From Ketobacter sp. MCCC 1A13808 (GTDB lineage Bacteria; Pseudomonadota; Gammaproteobacteria; Pseudomonadales; Ketobacteraceae), in NCBI RefSeq assembly GCF_009746715.1, contig NZ_VRKW01000002.1, positions 496,001 through 560,000 on the forward strand: 64,000 bases of DNA. The letters are read 5' to 3'. Positions within the stretch are counted from its first letter, which is position 1; each line of letters begins with the position of its first letter. Below the pieces are notes generated by a model. It was not told the origin of the DNA and searched no databases. It was given only the letters and a program-made list of their open reading frames with translations. Below are positions 8,008 through 16,353 of the stretch, piece after piece. The position numbers were made by a program, and so were the translations under genes.

Positions 8008-8601
8008 CTACACCCTCTGGTAATGGCCGTTGATCACCTGCGCAATCTCAGCAACCGATCCAGCGTGCAGCGGAGACGGTAAGCGTAACGGTAACAGCGA
8101 ATTAATGTTTTTAAGGCTGAATATGCCGCAGACAGTTTCACCGTCATCGTCTGTAACTAATAACGACGTTACGGACAACCGCTTCAAAGTCGATATGATG
8201 TCTCCGACACTGGCTTTGCGCGCCCTTGCCAATGATATACCGGGCAAACTGCCCAGCGGTATCATCAACTCTCTGGCGGTTTGTTCACGCAGGCTATTCT
8301 GACATTCATACGCCTTAATCATTGAGCGCGGTCCGACTACATCTTCCAGAAACAATATGCCGGTCAACTTGCCGGTTTTGTCTTCCACTAAAGAAAAGTG
8401 GCGATGGGTTCCCAAAAACAATTCCCTGAGATGAACATAGTCGATGTCTTCGGGCACCAACAACGGGCTGATCAGGGAAAAATCCTCGAACGCTTCGATG
8501 GCGGGTGAATTAACAGAAAGATCGGCGGGTGCCAGGGTTTGACACAGGGTGGCTTTTCTTTTCAATACAGTGGTTTCTAAAACCTGATAATGGCTACTCA
8601 T
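8008..8601 (-). CDS. CBS-domain-pair protein
   Basis: A 197-residue cytoplasmic protein with two CBS motifs. The first is around 'VHLRELFLGTHRHFSLVED' with 'KTGKLTGILFLEDVVG', the second around 'STLKRLSVTSLLVTDDDG' with 'CGIFSLKNINSLL'. It resembles the CBS pair found beside the transporter domain of CorC/CNNM proteins, but here stands alone. CBS pairs bind adenine nucleotides or related ligands and usually regulate a partner, which is not identifiable from the neighbourhood. A good ribosome site (AGGAG, 8 bases before the ATG) supports the start. It is transcribed alone, convergent with the lactonase-like gene. Confidence 0.85.
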   Translation of the reverse strand: MSSHYQVLETTVLKRKATLCQTLAPADLSVNSPAIEAFEDFSLISPLLVPEDIDYVHLRELFLGTHRHFSLVEDKTGKLTGILFLEDVVGPRSMIKAYECQNSLREQTARELMIPLGSLPGISLARARKASVGDIISTLKRLSVTSLLVTDDDGETVCGIFSLKNINSLLPLRLPSPLHAGSVAEIAQVINGHYQRV

Positions 8602-8685
8602 TGTTATCTCCTAAAACTATAAATCAGATCACCGCCCGCACAGCGTGCGGCGAACATTCGATTAAGCGGGTAAGTTCAGAATGAA

Positions 8686-9024
8686 TTAACTATGAGCGAC
8701 CGGAGGGCCTTGGGTAGTGCGGGGTTGTAATTGATAACGATTGAAAAATGTAACAGCAGGCGCTTCGACTTTGTAAGCCAGCGGCTGATACTGGGCGCCC
8801 TGTTGGGCAGCGGAGTTGACGGCGGGATGGGCGTCTTCGCCGGTTTGGTCTTTAACATCCAGCTCGACGAATAACGCCGGGGGTAATGTTGCAACCAGGG
8901 AGTGGTGCTGATTGCTCAGCGCTGTCAAATCCTGGTGATTTTCCGGCGACAGCAAACGTGCGTCTGCCAAAACCAGCAGCAGCAAAAACGAAATGCTTAG
9001 AGACTTTCTAATCGCGGAAATCAA
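8686..9024 (-). CDS. Small secreted protein of unknown function
   Basis: A 112-residue protein I do not recognise. The first 25 residues ('ISAIRKSLSISFLLLLVLA') look like a signal peptide, after which the chain is polar with no membrane segment and no cysteine. The best start is TTG at 9024 with AGGA 8 bases before it; there is no better ATG. It lies alone between the CBS gene and the acylase gene, transcribed away from the latter. Gene status rests on the signal sequence, the ribosome site and the lack of a competing gene, so it is only moderately secure. Confidence 0.55.
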   Translation of the reverse strand: MISAIRKSLSISFLLLLVLADARLLSPENHQDLTALSNQHHSLVATLPPALFVELDVKDQTGEDAHPAVNSAAQQGAQYQPLAYKVEAPAVTFFNRYQLQPRTTQGPPVAHS

Positions 9025-9250
9025 ACTCAGTTCCTGACATCAAAAACAGTGAGACTGTCAGTATTGCTCATAATTCCCTGTTTTAGCAAGCGACATAAAC
9101 GAAATCCACTGTACGCCCGGTAAATCCCTGTTTTCTCTCACTTATAGAGCTAGGTTGTTTAACTCGATACCGGATCACGATATAAAGAACCCCAAAAAAG
9201 CACCAAAAAATAGCCTGACAACTCAAACAATCAAAAGAGGAATAACGACA

Positions 9251-11800
9251 ATGAGACGGAGCTCACATTTACAGACAGCAAACGCCTTACAACGCATAGG
9301 GATGATTTCAATTTTCTGTGCCCTGGTGAGCGGTTGCCCCGAACAGGAGCCAACTGCCACTCTGCAGGCGTTTGATAACGACCGGATACTGGAAGCGAAT
9401 ATCCGGCGAACCGATTTCGGTGTTCCCCATATCCGGGCAGACAATCTGGAAAGCCTCTCGTTCGGAGTGGGTTATGCATTCGCGGAGGATAACGCCTGTA
9501 TGCTGGCGGATATTATCACCCTGTATAACAGCCGCCGCTCACAATATTATGGGCCCGATGACATCGCCGGTTCCGGTGACAGCAAGAACCTGATTACCGA
9601 TTTCAGTTATCTGGCATTGGGAATCCGTGAACAAGCGGAGCGGGATTACCACACGCTATCCGATAACACGAAAGCGATGATCTCAGGCTACTCCCAAGGC
9701 TTCAATCACTATCTGGACAACACCGGGCATGCCAATCTGGACCCTCATTGCGCAAACCAGCCCTGGGTGCAGCCCATATCCGACCTGGACATGCTAACGG
9801 CGCTACTGGGCACCGCGCTCATGCCCGGCTCCGGCCAGTTCACCGCCCCTCTGTTCCTGGCAGCGCCCCCGGGGCAGGATTTCGCGCCGACCCCTGCTTC
9901 ACCAGCGCTATCGGCCACCGCCAAGGCTTCCGTTCCTTTCAGAAACGGCCTGACCATGCCCGCACAATTGGCTGCCGTGCCCCGCCACCTTGGCAGCGGG
10001 CTGGGCTCCAATGCCTGGGCCCTGGGCAGCAACAAAACCGAAAGCGGGAAAGGCTTACTACTGGGAAACCCGCATTTCCCCTTCACCGGCATACTGCGTT
10101 TCTGGCAATTCCATTCCACTATACCGGGCGTCATGGACGTGATGGGCAGTTCATTGCATGGCACACCCGGCATCGTCAATATTGGTTTTAATAAAGACCT
10201 GGCCTGGTCCCACACGTTCTCCACCGCAGAGCATTTCATCGTGTACCAGCTTGACTTGGCCCCAGATGATGCCAGCGGCATGACCTATATCGTCGATGGT
10301 AAACGTCGCCAAATTGAAGAAAAAACGTTGACACTGGAGGTAGCCGTGGCCCCCGGCGTCACACAGCCATTCACCAAAAAAGTGTATTACAGCCGCTTTG
10401 GACCGATGATCTCCGTGGCACAGGCATTACCCTGGGGCGATGACGGCAATGGCGGCTTTGTCGCTTACAGTATCAAGGATGTCAATCAAGGCAACCTGGA
10501 TATCGTCGACCACTGGCTGGCCATGAATCTGGCCTCCGATATGAAATCGTTCAAACAGGCATTCAAGCAATACGACGGGGTCCTGTTTAACAACACTTTG
10601 GCCGTCGATAAAGCTGGCCACAGCTTTTATATTGACGATTCCACTGTTCCAAACCTGAATCTGATCGCAGAATTGGTTTTGCGTTACACCCCGGCGCTAC
10701 GCACTGCCCGTGAACTCCTGGGCTTTAGTATCTTGCCCGGAAACTCAATCCTGTTTGATTTTCAGGGTGCCGTTCCCTACAGACAGGCACCCAAACTCAG
10801 CAGTCAGAGCGTTGTACAAAATTCCAATGACAGCTATTGGCTAACCCAGCCCGATAGGCCCATGAAAAGCCACTCCATCCTGTATGGTGAAACCCGGGCA
10901 GAGCAATCCCTGCGGTCACGCCTGTCACAGCAGATGTTACGTGACAGCGCCGGTGATGACGGTCTGTTTAATGCCGAGGAAGTGGAAGCCGCGCTTTGGA
11001 GTGCGCGCTCGTATTTGGCGGAAGAAATTCTGCAGGATTTAGTGAGTCTATGCAGCGCACAAGGCGATACCCCGGTGGCAGTTGAAATAGTGGAAGATGA
11101 GAATACCACGCAGACAGAGGTAGATATTGCTCACGCCTGCCAAACCCTTGCCGCTTGGGACGGCTACTACTTCAAATCCAGCCAGGGCGCACACCTGTTC
11201 CGGGAGTTTGCACAACAGTTCATCGCAGACCCGCAGTGGCAGGTGCCTTTTGATGCTACCGACCCAACCCGAACCCCGCACACGCTTTTAGCCAACGATG
11301 CCGTCTTACAGCAATTAGCTAAAGCGGTACTGGTTTTACAGCAAGCCGGAGTTGCAGTGGACGCCACCCTGGGCGATATACAGTTTGTTGAATTCACCAA
11401 CACGGATGGCACACCGTCCGGCGTTCGGTTTCCCTGGGAAGGTGGCAGCAATATTGATGGCGGGTTTAATGTATTTCATTTCAACGGAAAAAATAGCAGT
11501 GCACGAATACCAAGCCACCACTATGAGCCACTGCCCGGGTCCCAAATTAGTGCAGAAGCGAAGGGATATCATGTTAGCCAAGGATCAAGCTGGATCATGA
11601 TAGTCGATTTCAGTAATAATGAGCCTCAAGCGAAAGGATTGCTGACTTACTCACAATCCATTGATCCAAGCTCTGAACACAGCGACGATCAAACCAAGCT
11701 GTATTCGCGAGGACCCGGTCTACGCCCTCTGTTTTTCACCGAGGGCGAAATCAGTGCCCATACGTTATCGGAAACAACGTTAACGCTGGACCTAAATTGA
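9251..11800 (+). CDS. Penicillin-acylase-family lipoprotein (N-acyl amidase; AHL/lipopeptide acylase-like)
   Basis: An 849-residue Ntn-hydrolase precursor. Residues 1-29 are a lipoprotein signal with lipobox 'LVSGC' (Cys29), so it is membrane-tethered outside the cytoplasm. The alpha part begins 'IRRTDFGVPHIRADNLESL' and 'GYAFAEDNACMLADII', typical of the PvdQ/QuiP/aculeacin-acylase branch. The maturation site is 'GSGLGSNAWALGS': Ser253 would be the new N-terminal nucleophile, followed by 'NPHFPFTGILRFW'. The C-terminal beta part includes 'VRFPWEGGSNIDGGFNVF'. It likely splits amide bonds of N-acyl amino acids, lactones or lipopeptides. ATG 9251 is chosen (AGAGG 10 bases upstream); a TTG at 9155 is possible. 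A glutaminase gene starts 18 bases after the stop. Confidence 0.85.
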   Translation: MRRSSHLQTANALQRIGMISIFCALVSGCPEQEPTATLQAFDNDRILEANIRRTDFGVPHIRADNLESLSFGVGYAFAEDNACMLADIITLYNSRRSQYYGPDDIAGSGDSKNLITDFSYLALGIREQAERDYHTLSDNTKAMISGYSQGFNHYLDNTGHANLDPHCANQPWVQPISDLDMLTALLGTALMPGSGQFTAPLFLAAPPGQDFAPTPASPALSATAKASVPFRNGLTMPAQLAAVPRHLGSGLGSNAWALGSNKTESGKGLLLGNPHFPFTGILRFWQFHSTIPGVMDVMGSSLHGTPGIVNIGFNKDLAWSHTFSTAEHFIVYQLDLAPDDASGMTYIVDGKRRQIEEKTLTLEVAVAPGVTQPFTKKVYYSRFGPMISVAQALPWGDDGNGGFVAYSIKDVNQGNLDIVDHWLAMNLASDMKSFKQAFKQYDGVLFNNTLAVDKAGHSFYIDDSTVPNLNLIAELVLRYTPALRTARELLGFSILPGNSILFDFQGAVPYRQAPKLSSQSVVQNSNDSYWLTQPDRPMKSHSILYGETRAEQSLRSRLSQQMLRDSAGDDGLFNAEEVEAALWSARSYLAEEILQDLVSLCSAQGDTPVAVEIVEDENTTQTEVDIAHACQTLAAWDGYYFKSSQGAHLFREFAQQFIADPQWQVPFDATDPTRTPHTLLANDAVLQQLAKAVLVLQQAGVAVDATLGDIQFVEFTNTDGTPSGVRFPWEGGSNIDGGFNVFHFNGKNSSARIPSHHYEPLPGSQISAEAKGYHVSQGSSWIMIVDFSNNEPQAKGLLTYSQSIDPSSEHSDDQTKLYSRGPGLRPLFFTEGEISAHTLSETTLTLDLN

Positions 11801-11818
11801 CGAACAGGAATCCGCAAT

Positions 11819-12835
11819 ATGATCAGAATCAAACAGAGTATCGCCCTGGCTTTTTCTTTAGTGCTGCTGCTAAATACCGTTCATGTTTCTGCCGACCCGC
11901 TTACCAAAGACAACATCAACAAAGCGTTAAAAACCGCTTTTGATAAATACAAGGGCTTGCAGGAAGGGAAAAATGCCGACTATATACCGGCACTGGCGAA
12001 AGTCGATTCTTCCATTTACGGCATCGCGCTGATTACCACCGACGGAAAAGTCTACACGGTCGGCGATATCAAATCCGAAGTATCAATACAGTCCATTTCA
12101 AAAGTTTTTACCCTGGCCATGGTAATGGATCAATCCGGAACCCGGGCCATTTTTGATAATATGGGGGTAGACGCAACCGGGCAGGTGTTCAATTCCATTG
12201 TCGCCATTGAACAATATCAGGGTGCAGAAATGAATCCGTTGGTCAATGCTGGTGCTATCACCACAACCAGCCTGGTCGATGGGAAAACCTACGATGAGAT
12301 CTGGGGCAAGATTGAAAAAAAATACAATGAATTTGCCGGCCGTGATTTAAAGGTTCTGGATGACGTCTATCAATCCGAAGCCGAAACCAATCAACGCAAC
12401 CGCGCCATTGCCTGGCTAATGTCTGCCTATGGTCATATCAAAACCGATCCGCTGCGGGCAACGGATATTTATACCCGCCAGTGTTCGGTGGGTGTGAATG
12501 CGAAAGACCTGGCGATGATGGCGGCGACATTGGCCAACGCAGGCAAGAACCCGGTCACTGGAAAACAAGTCACTAAAGCGGAGAATGTGCCGGAAGTATT
12601 AGCCGTGATGGCCACAGCCGGACTCTATGACGACGCCGGAAAATGGCTGTATAAAACCGGTTTACCTGCAAAAAGTGGGGTCGGTGGTGGCCTCATCGCG
12701 GTGTCACCGGGCAAATTCGGTATTGCTGTTATCTCTCCGCCACTGGATGTGGCAGGCAACAGTGTCCGAGCACAAAACGCCATCGCGGATATTTCCAACG
12801 CTCTGGGTGGCAATCCCTACGACGTCAGCAAATAA
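11819..12835 (+). CDS. glsA: Exported serine-dependent glutaminase
   Basis: A 338-residue glutaminase (glutamine + water to glutamate + ammonia). Residues 1-25 form a signal peptide ('SIALAFSLVLLLNTVHVSA'-D), so this copy works in the periplasm, unlike most GlsA enzymes. The beta-lactamase-like catalytic motif S-x-x-K is at Ser92-Lys95 in 'SIQSISKVF', followed by 'NPLVNAGAI' (substrate-binding asparagine), 'QCSVGVNAKDLAMMAATLAN' and 'SGVGGGLIAVSPG'. All core motifs are present. It begins 18 bases after the acylase stop, so the two form an operon; together they could free glutamine from acyl-glutamine and then deaminate it (inference). It converges with the first GGDEF gene. Confidence 0.93.
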   Translation: MIRIKQSIALAFSLVLLLNTVHVSADPLTKDNINKALKTAFDKYKGLQEGKNADYIPALAKVDSSIYGIALITTDGKVYTVGDIKSEVSIQSISKVFTLAMVMDQSGTRAIFDNMGVDATGQVFNSIVAIEQYQGAEMNPLVNAGAITTTSLVDGKTYDEIWGKIEKKYNEFAGRDLKVLDDVYQSEAETNQRNRAIAWLMSAYGHIKTDPLRATDIYTRQCSVGVNAKDLAMMAATLANAGKNPVTGKQVTKAENVPEVLAVMATAGLYDDAGKWLYKTGLPAKSGVGGGLIAVSPGKFGIAVISPPLDVAGNSVRAQNAIADISNALGGNPYDVSK

Positions 12836-12850
12836 GGCGTATTTGATAAA

Positions 12851-14026
12851 TCAGGAAACCAGATCGACACTCACGATCTGGTTTCTGCCCTGATGTTTGG
12901 CCAGGTACAATGCCTTGTCGACCCGCCTGAGTAATTCATCGACCTGCATGTGAACATTCCCTTCGTTACAGATCAAACCAAAACTACCGGTCAATTTTAT
13001 TTGTCCTCCGTTGGATAACACCACATTGGTTTTTTCCAATTGCTGTCGGCACCGCTCCGCAATGTACTTTGCTCCTTCAAGATTCGTGCCGGGCAGGATA
13101 ATCAGAAATTCCTCTCCCCCGTAACGGCCCACCCGGTCATTCTGTCGCAGACACTTCTGCAATGCATCCGCTGCTGCAATTAACGCATAGTCGCCTGCCT
13201 CATGCCCTTTTTCGTCATTGATCAGCTTGAAATGATCCAAATCCACCATCAGCAACGACATCACCGGACCCTTGTTACGGCTACGAAACTGCTCTTGTTC
13301 CAGATGCAATAAAATACTGCGCCGGTTAAACAAACCGGTTAACGGGTCAGTTACGCTAAGGTGTCGTACTTTTTCTTCCCGGTCACGCCAACGTCGCAGC
13401 ACCAGGTAGGATATCGATATTAGTACGATCATGTACGGCAGAGTAAAGAAGTACATCTGGAACACCTTGAAAGGAGTCGGTGCATTGCCCCATTCCGTGT
13501 TCGCATCAAACATCGGAGCATAGCCCCAGAAGTTGCATGCAGATCCCAATGACAATATCACCTGTATTGCCAGGGAAAGCAGCAGTGCCAACACCACTGC
13601 TTTACGGTTAAAAAAGATAAATCCCACTACCGGAGCACCCACTAACACCGCCCCCACCGGCAACGATAAGGTACCGATCTGAAAACTGAAATAGCTAAGT
13701 GAGAGGCCAAAATACAAGGTTGCCCCATACTCATATAAATAGGAATCACCGAACATTTTATTCAATATGGGCGGCAGTATCGTGAGAAAAAAAGAACACA
13801 GGGAAAGGGCGTAGAAATAGGGTAGCTGGGCTATGACGTGCTCCGTATCCAGCCAATAGACCGATTCGTTAAAACGCAATAACAATTCACCCCACAGCGC
13901 GTACTGCAAATACATCAGGCAGGTAAGTGCGCCTAATAACATCGCTTTCGCACTGGATGTCCATTCGAGCGGATTACCGATCAAACGATTTAATCGTTTT
14001 AACACCCGCGATATGGATACCAACAT
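12851..14026 (-). CDS. Membrane diguanylate cyclase (GGDEF), copy A
   Basis: A 391-residue protein. Residues 1-205 hold about six hydrophobic helices, a membrane sensor of a type I cannot name ('GTLSLPVGAVLVGAPVVGFI' is a strong motif shared with copy B). Residues about 220-391 are a GGDEF domain: 'LSVTDPLTGLFNRRS', 'LMVDLDHFKLINDEKGHEAG' and active site 'GRYGGEEFLIILPG'. An RQND sequence five residues before GGEEF is the RxxD inhibition site. It should make cyclic di-GMP from GTP with product inhibition. It lies about 80 bases downstream of its paralogue, copy B, in the same direction; a hairpin separates them. The signal sensed is unknown. Confidence 0.9.
   Translation of the reverse strand: MLVSISRVLKRLNRLIGNPLEWTSSAKAMLLGALTCLMYLQYALWGELLLRFNESVYWLDTEHVIAQLPYFYALSLCSFFLTILPPILNKMFGDSYLYEYGATLYFGLSLSYFSFQIGTLSLPVGAVLVGAPVVGFIFFNRKAVVLALLLSLAIQVILSLGSACNFWGYAPMFDANTEWGNAPTPFKVFQMYFFTLPYMIVLISISYLVLRRWRDREEKVRHLSVTDPLTGLFNRRSILLHLEQEQFRSRNKGPVMSLLMVDLDHFKLINDEKGHEAGDYALIAAADALQKCLRQNDRVGRYGGEEFLIILPGTNLEGAKYIAERCRQQLEKTNVVLSNGGQIKLTGSFGLICNEGNVHMQVDELLRRVDKALYLAKHQGRNQIVSVDLVS
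12855..12885. terminator. Terminator-like hairpin between glsA and the first GGDEF gene
   Basis: A perfect 11-base inverted repeat (GAAACCAGATC, 9-base loop, GATCTGGTTTC) 20 bases after the glsA stop. It also encodes the last residues of the convergent GGDEF protein. There is no strong T tract, so its strength as a terminator is uncertain. Confidence 0.5.
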
Positions 14027-14065
14027 AACTTAGCCCCGATACACTCGCCCCAATACACTAAGTCA

Positions 14066-14095
14066 AAGTCACCCGTCTCTCAGTCCGGGTGACTT
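14066..14095 (-). terminator. Terminator-like hairpin between the tandem GGDEF genes
   Basis: A perfect 10-base inverted repeat (AAGTCACCCG, 10-base loop, CGGGTGACTT) just after the stop of GGDEF copy B on the minus strand, followed there by TTTGACTT. It would separate or attenuate transcription into copy A. Confidence 0.55.
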
Positions 14096-14107
14096 AACAT
14101 AACCCTT

Positions 14108-15271
14108 TCAATTTTCTGCTCCCGCGGCAACCACCAACCTGTTGCGGCCGGTATGCTTCGCCTGGTACAACGCATTATCTGCCTGTTTTATCAATTCACT
14201 CGTCGTGGTTTTTGATTTGTGAGAATAGCCACTCATACCAATACTGGCAGACAGCGCAACTTCCACCTGATTGTCGCACTGAATCCGGACTGCCCCAATT
14301 GCCATCCGGATCCGTTCTGCAAGCGGATGGGCTTGCGTTTCATTTAAGCCCGGTAACAGCACCAAAAATTCCTCGCCGCCATAACGTCCGGCAAAATCAT
14401 TGATCCTGATGGATTCTTTCAATGCTTTGGCAGCGGCAATCAATGCTTGGTCGCCCACGTCATGCCCCCAACGATCATTAATTTGTTTGAAATAATCCAG
14501 ATCCACCATCAGAACCGACAATGGTAACTTATTTTTTTCGCTATGGCGCTTTACCCGTTCCAGATAATCCAGAATACAACGCCGATTCATTAGGTCAGTT
14601 AACGCATCGGTCCGACTAAGCCGATTGACTTCCTCTTCCCGTACCCGCCAACGTTGCAGCACGTATCCCGCCAAGCCAAACATAAAAAATAAATGCGGTG
14701 CTGCCAGACTGCAATAGGCCGCCAGCCAGAACATGCTAAGCTGGCCATTTGACTGGTATAAATTGGCAGCGATCGGCGCATACCCGAACACCTCCTGGGT
14801 GGACAGGTAACTCACCACAAGAATAATCACGATACTATTGATAAAGGCCAAAGCCACCGCCGAGCGGTGAAAGAAAATAAAACCAACAACCGGTGCACCC
14901 GCCATAACGACCCCCACCGGCAACGACATCAGACCGATGGTATAGCCATAAAAAATATGGGTCAGGGAAAAATACTGGGCAGCAAAATGCTCGTAAAGAT
15001 AACCATCCGGCCAACGCAGCTGTACTAATTTCAAGGCAGCAAGTACCACCAGCGAAAACCCCAGCAACCCGCCCACATAAGGAAAATAATGAGCGACCTG
15101 TTGTGGGTCAAAATACATTTGAAATTCAGCTACGGCAGGCACACCCCAGAGCCACAGAAAATAGATCCCCTGCTGCAGGAAATAAATCCACAACAGTACA
15201 TTGGCTTTCCTCGCCGAGTTCCATTCAAGTGGATTTCCAAATCGTTTATAAAGCTGGTTACCTAGATTCAT
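14108..15271 (-). CDS. Membrane diguanylate cyclase (GGDEF), copy B
   Basis: A 387-residue paralogue of copy A. The shared opening is 'RFGNPLEWNSARKANVLLW' (copy A has 'LIGNPLEWTSSAKAMLLG'), followed by about six membrane helices including 'GLMSLPVGVVMAGAPVVGFI'. The GGDEF domain has 'LMVDLDYFKQINDRWGHDVG', active site 'GRYGGEEFLVLLPG' and RIND five residues upstream as the RxxD inhibition site. It should be an active, feedback-inhibited diguanylate cyclase. Tandem copies with divergent sensor helices suggest two related signals. A 357-base gap to cynS lies upstream on the other strand, so promoters for both directions must be there. Confidence 0.9.
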   Translation of the reverse strand: MNLGNQLYKRFGNPLEWNSARKANVLLWIYFLQQGIYFLWLWGVPAVAEFQMYFDPQQVAHYFPYVGGLLGFSLVVLAALKLVQLRWPDGYLYEHFAAQYFSLTHIFYGYTIGLMSLPVGVVMAGAPVVGFIFFHRSAVALAFINSIVIILVVSYLSTQEVFGYAPIAANLYQSNGQLSMFWLAAYCSLAAPHLFFMFGLAGYVLQRWRVREEEVNRLSRTDALTDLMNRRCILDYLERVKRHSEKNKLPLSVLMVDLDYFKQINDRWGHDVGDQALIAAAKALKESIRINDFAGRYGGEEFLVLLPGLNETQAHPLAERIRMAIGAVRIQCDNQVEVALSASIGMSGYSHKSKTTTSELIKQADNALYQAKHTGRNRLVVAAGAEN

Positions 15272-15470
15272 TAGTTTTATTCTTGTACTGCTTGTCGATG
15301 CCCGTCGTCGTCAAAAAGAGCATCTGGTGTTTACTTTTTACTCTGATTGTTCGCTCGCAGCTATTAGAGATTGGTGAGCTTGTATTACGTTTGGTTAAAA
15401 TCACGCCAATGATACGACGGCTAATCCAGTTTGTGATGCCAGAGCCGCCGTCTCCGGCGCTGGTCAGGGT

Positions 15471-15486
15471 TGGCACAAACCCTGCC
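15471..15486 (+). promoter_or_regulatory. Sigma-54 (-24/-12) promoter-like site upstream of cynS
   Basis: TGGCACAAACCCTGCC fits the sigma-54 pattern TGGCAC-N5-TTGCW, with GG and GC correctly 10 bases apart; mismatches are at the T before TGC and at the last base. Transcription would begin near 15498, leaving a leader of about 130 bases before cynS. Nitrogen control of cyanase makes it plausible. The rest of the 15272-15628 gap shows no gene. Confidence 0.5.
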
Positions 15487-15539
15487 TTCACTTCGTGGCC
15501 CCCCGCATCAACGAAAGAAGCCATTCTTTCACGGGCTTA

Positions 15540-15557
15540 TGTGCCATTTTGGTGCAA
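15540..15557. promoter_or_regulatory. NtrC-like inverted motif in the cynS leader
   Basis: The reverse complement reads TTGCACCAAAATGGCACA; its left half matches the TTGCACCA-N3-TGGTGC pattern of NtrC sites, the right half only partly. It lies about 55 bases downstream of the sigma-54-like site, an unusual place for an activator, so this is tentative. Confidence 0.3.
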
Positions 15558-15628
15558 CCGTATCAGAGGTAGGCGCGGTTCGCGAGCGCCTGCCCTCACA
15601 TCCTTTCTCATTCGACCGGAGACCCCCT

Positions 15629-16063
15629 ATGAATAACCTCAGCAACACCATCATTGTCGCTAAAGAAAGTAAGCAAATGACCTGGCAAGCCATTGCCGAT
15701 GCCCTTGAAATGTCCACCGTGTGGACCACTTCGGCCTGTTTAGGCATGAACAGTATGCCGAAGGACAAAGCCGAAGCACTCTGCTCCTTGTTGGAACTGG
15801 GGCCCGAGGTATGTGCAGCATTGCAAAAATACCCCACTAAAGTTTGGCAGCAAACGGTGCCTACGGACCCTTTGATCTATCGCTTCTATGAAATTATGGG
15901 CGTGTACGGCGACACGCTGAAAGAGGTTATCCAGGAAAAATTTGGTGACGGCATCATGAGCGCCATTGATTTTAATATGGAAGTAGAGAAAGAAGAAAAT
16001 CCCAACGGAGACCGCGTGGTAGTGACCATGAATGGTAAATTTCTAAAATACAAATCCTGGTAA
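15629..16063 (+). CDS. cynS: Cyanate hydratase (cyanase)
   Basis: A 144-residue cyanase (cyanate + bicarbonate to ammonia + carbon dioxide), which works as a decamer in the cytoplasm. The catalytic trio is present: Arg85 and Glu88 in 'DPLIYRFYEIMGVYG' and Ser111 in 'FGDGIMSAIDF', matching Arg96, Glu99 and Ser122 of the E. coli enzyme with a constant offset of 11. The N-terminal helix-turn-helix-like domain ('MTWQAIADALEMSTVWTTS') is normal. Start at ATG 15629; a longer open frame upstream lies in the leader. It stands alone, without cynT or cynR, behind a sigma-54-like promoter, suggesting use of cyanate as a nitrogen source. Confidence 0.95.
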   Translation: MNNLSNTIIVAKESKQMTWQAIADALEMSTVWTTSACLGMNSMPKDKAEALCSLLELGPEVCAALQKYPTKVWQQTVPTDPLIYRFYEIMGVYGDTLKEVIQEKFGDGIMSAIDFNMEVEKEENPNGDRVVVTMNGKFLKYKSW

Positions 16064-16128
16064 GCATTTTCCTAATTAACCGCCTGCCCCGGAGCGCACG
16101 CGCCCCGCAACGTGAACACTCCGGACTA

Positions 16129-16344
16129 GGCATCGCGAGCTACGTCGTGCCCATGGAGATCATCGGTACTGACCGCCGACGGGTTTGAACCAACACCGAA
16201 GGCATGACCCGCATCGGGGCGGACAATTTCTTCGGCTACCCGCCAACCAAAGGCACCGATGGTTATGAGGGTCATGAGTTTACTGCGGTCATGACCGATG
16301 AAGAACGAATCGCGGTGATTGAGTATCTAAAGACGCTTAAACAG
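16129..16344 (+). pseudogene. Remnant of a c-type cytochrome gene (C-terminal fragment)
   Basis: One frame reads 'SYVVPMEIIGTDRRRV', a TGA stop, then 'TNTEGMTRIGADNFFG', 'DGYEGHEFTAVMTDEER' and 'IAVIEYLKTL'. The ending is typical of the C-terminus of larger di-haem-type cytochromes c ('GHEF ... IEYLKTL'), and the 'IGTD-RR' stretch also occurs there from memory. No haem-binding CxxCH remains, an in-frame stop interrupts it and the middle seems deleted. It is a decayed fragment in the 344-base gap between cynS and the glycosyltransferase. Family assignment is moderate; pseudogene status is stronger. Confidence 0.5.
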
Positions 16345-16353
16345 ACAACGACA

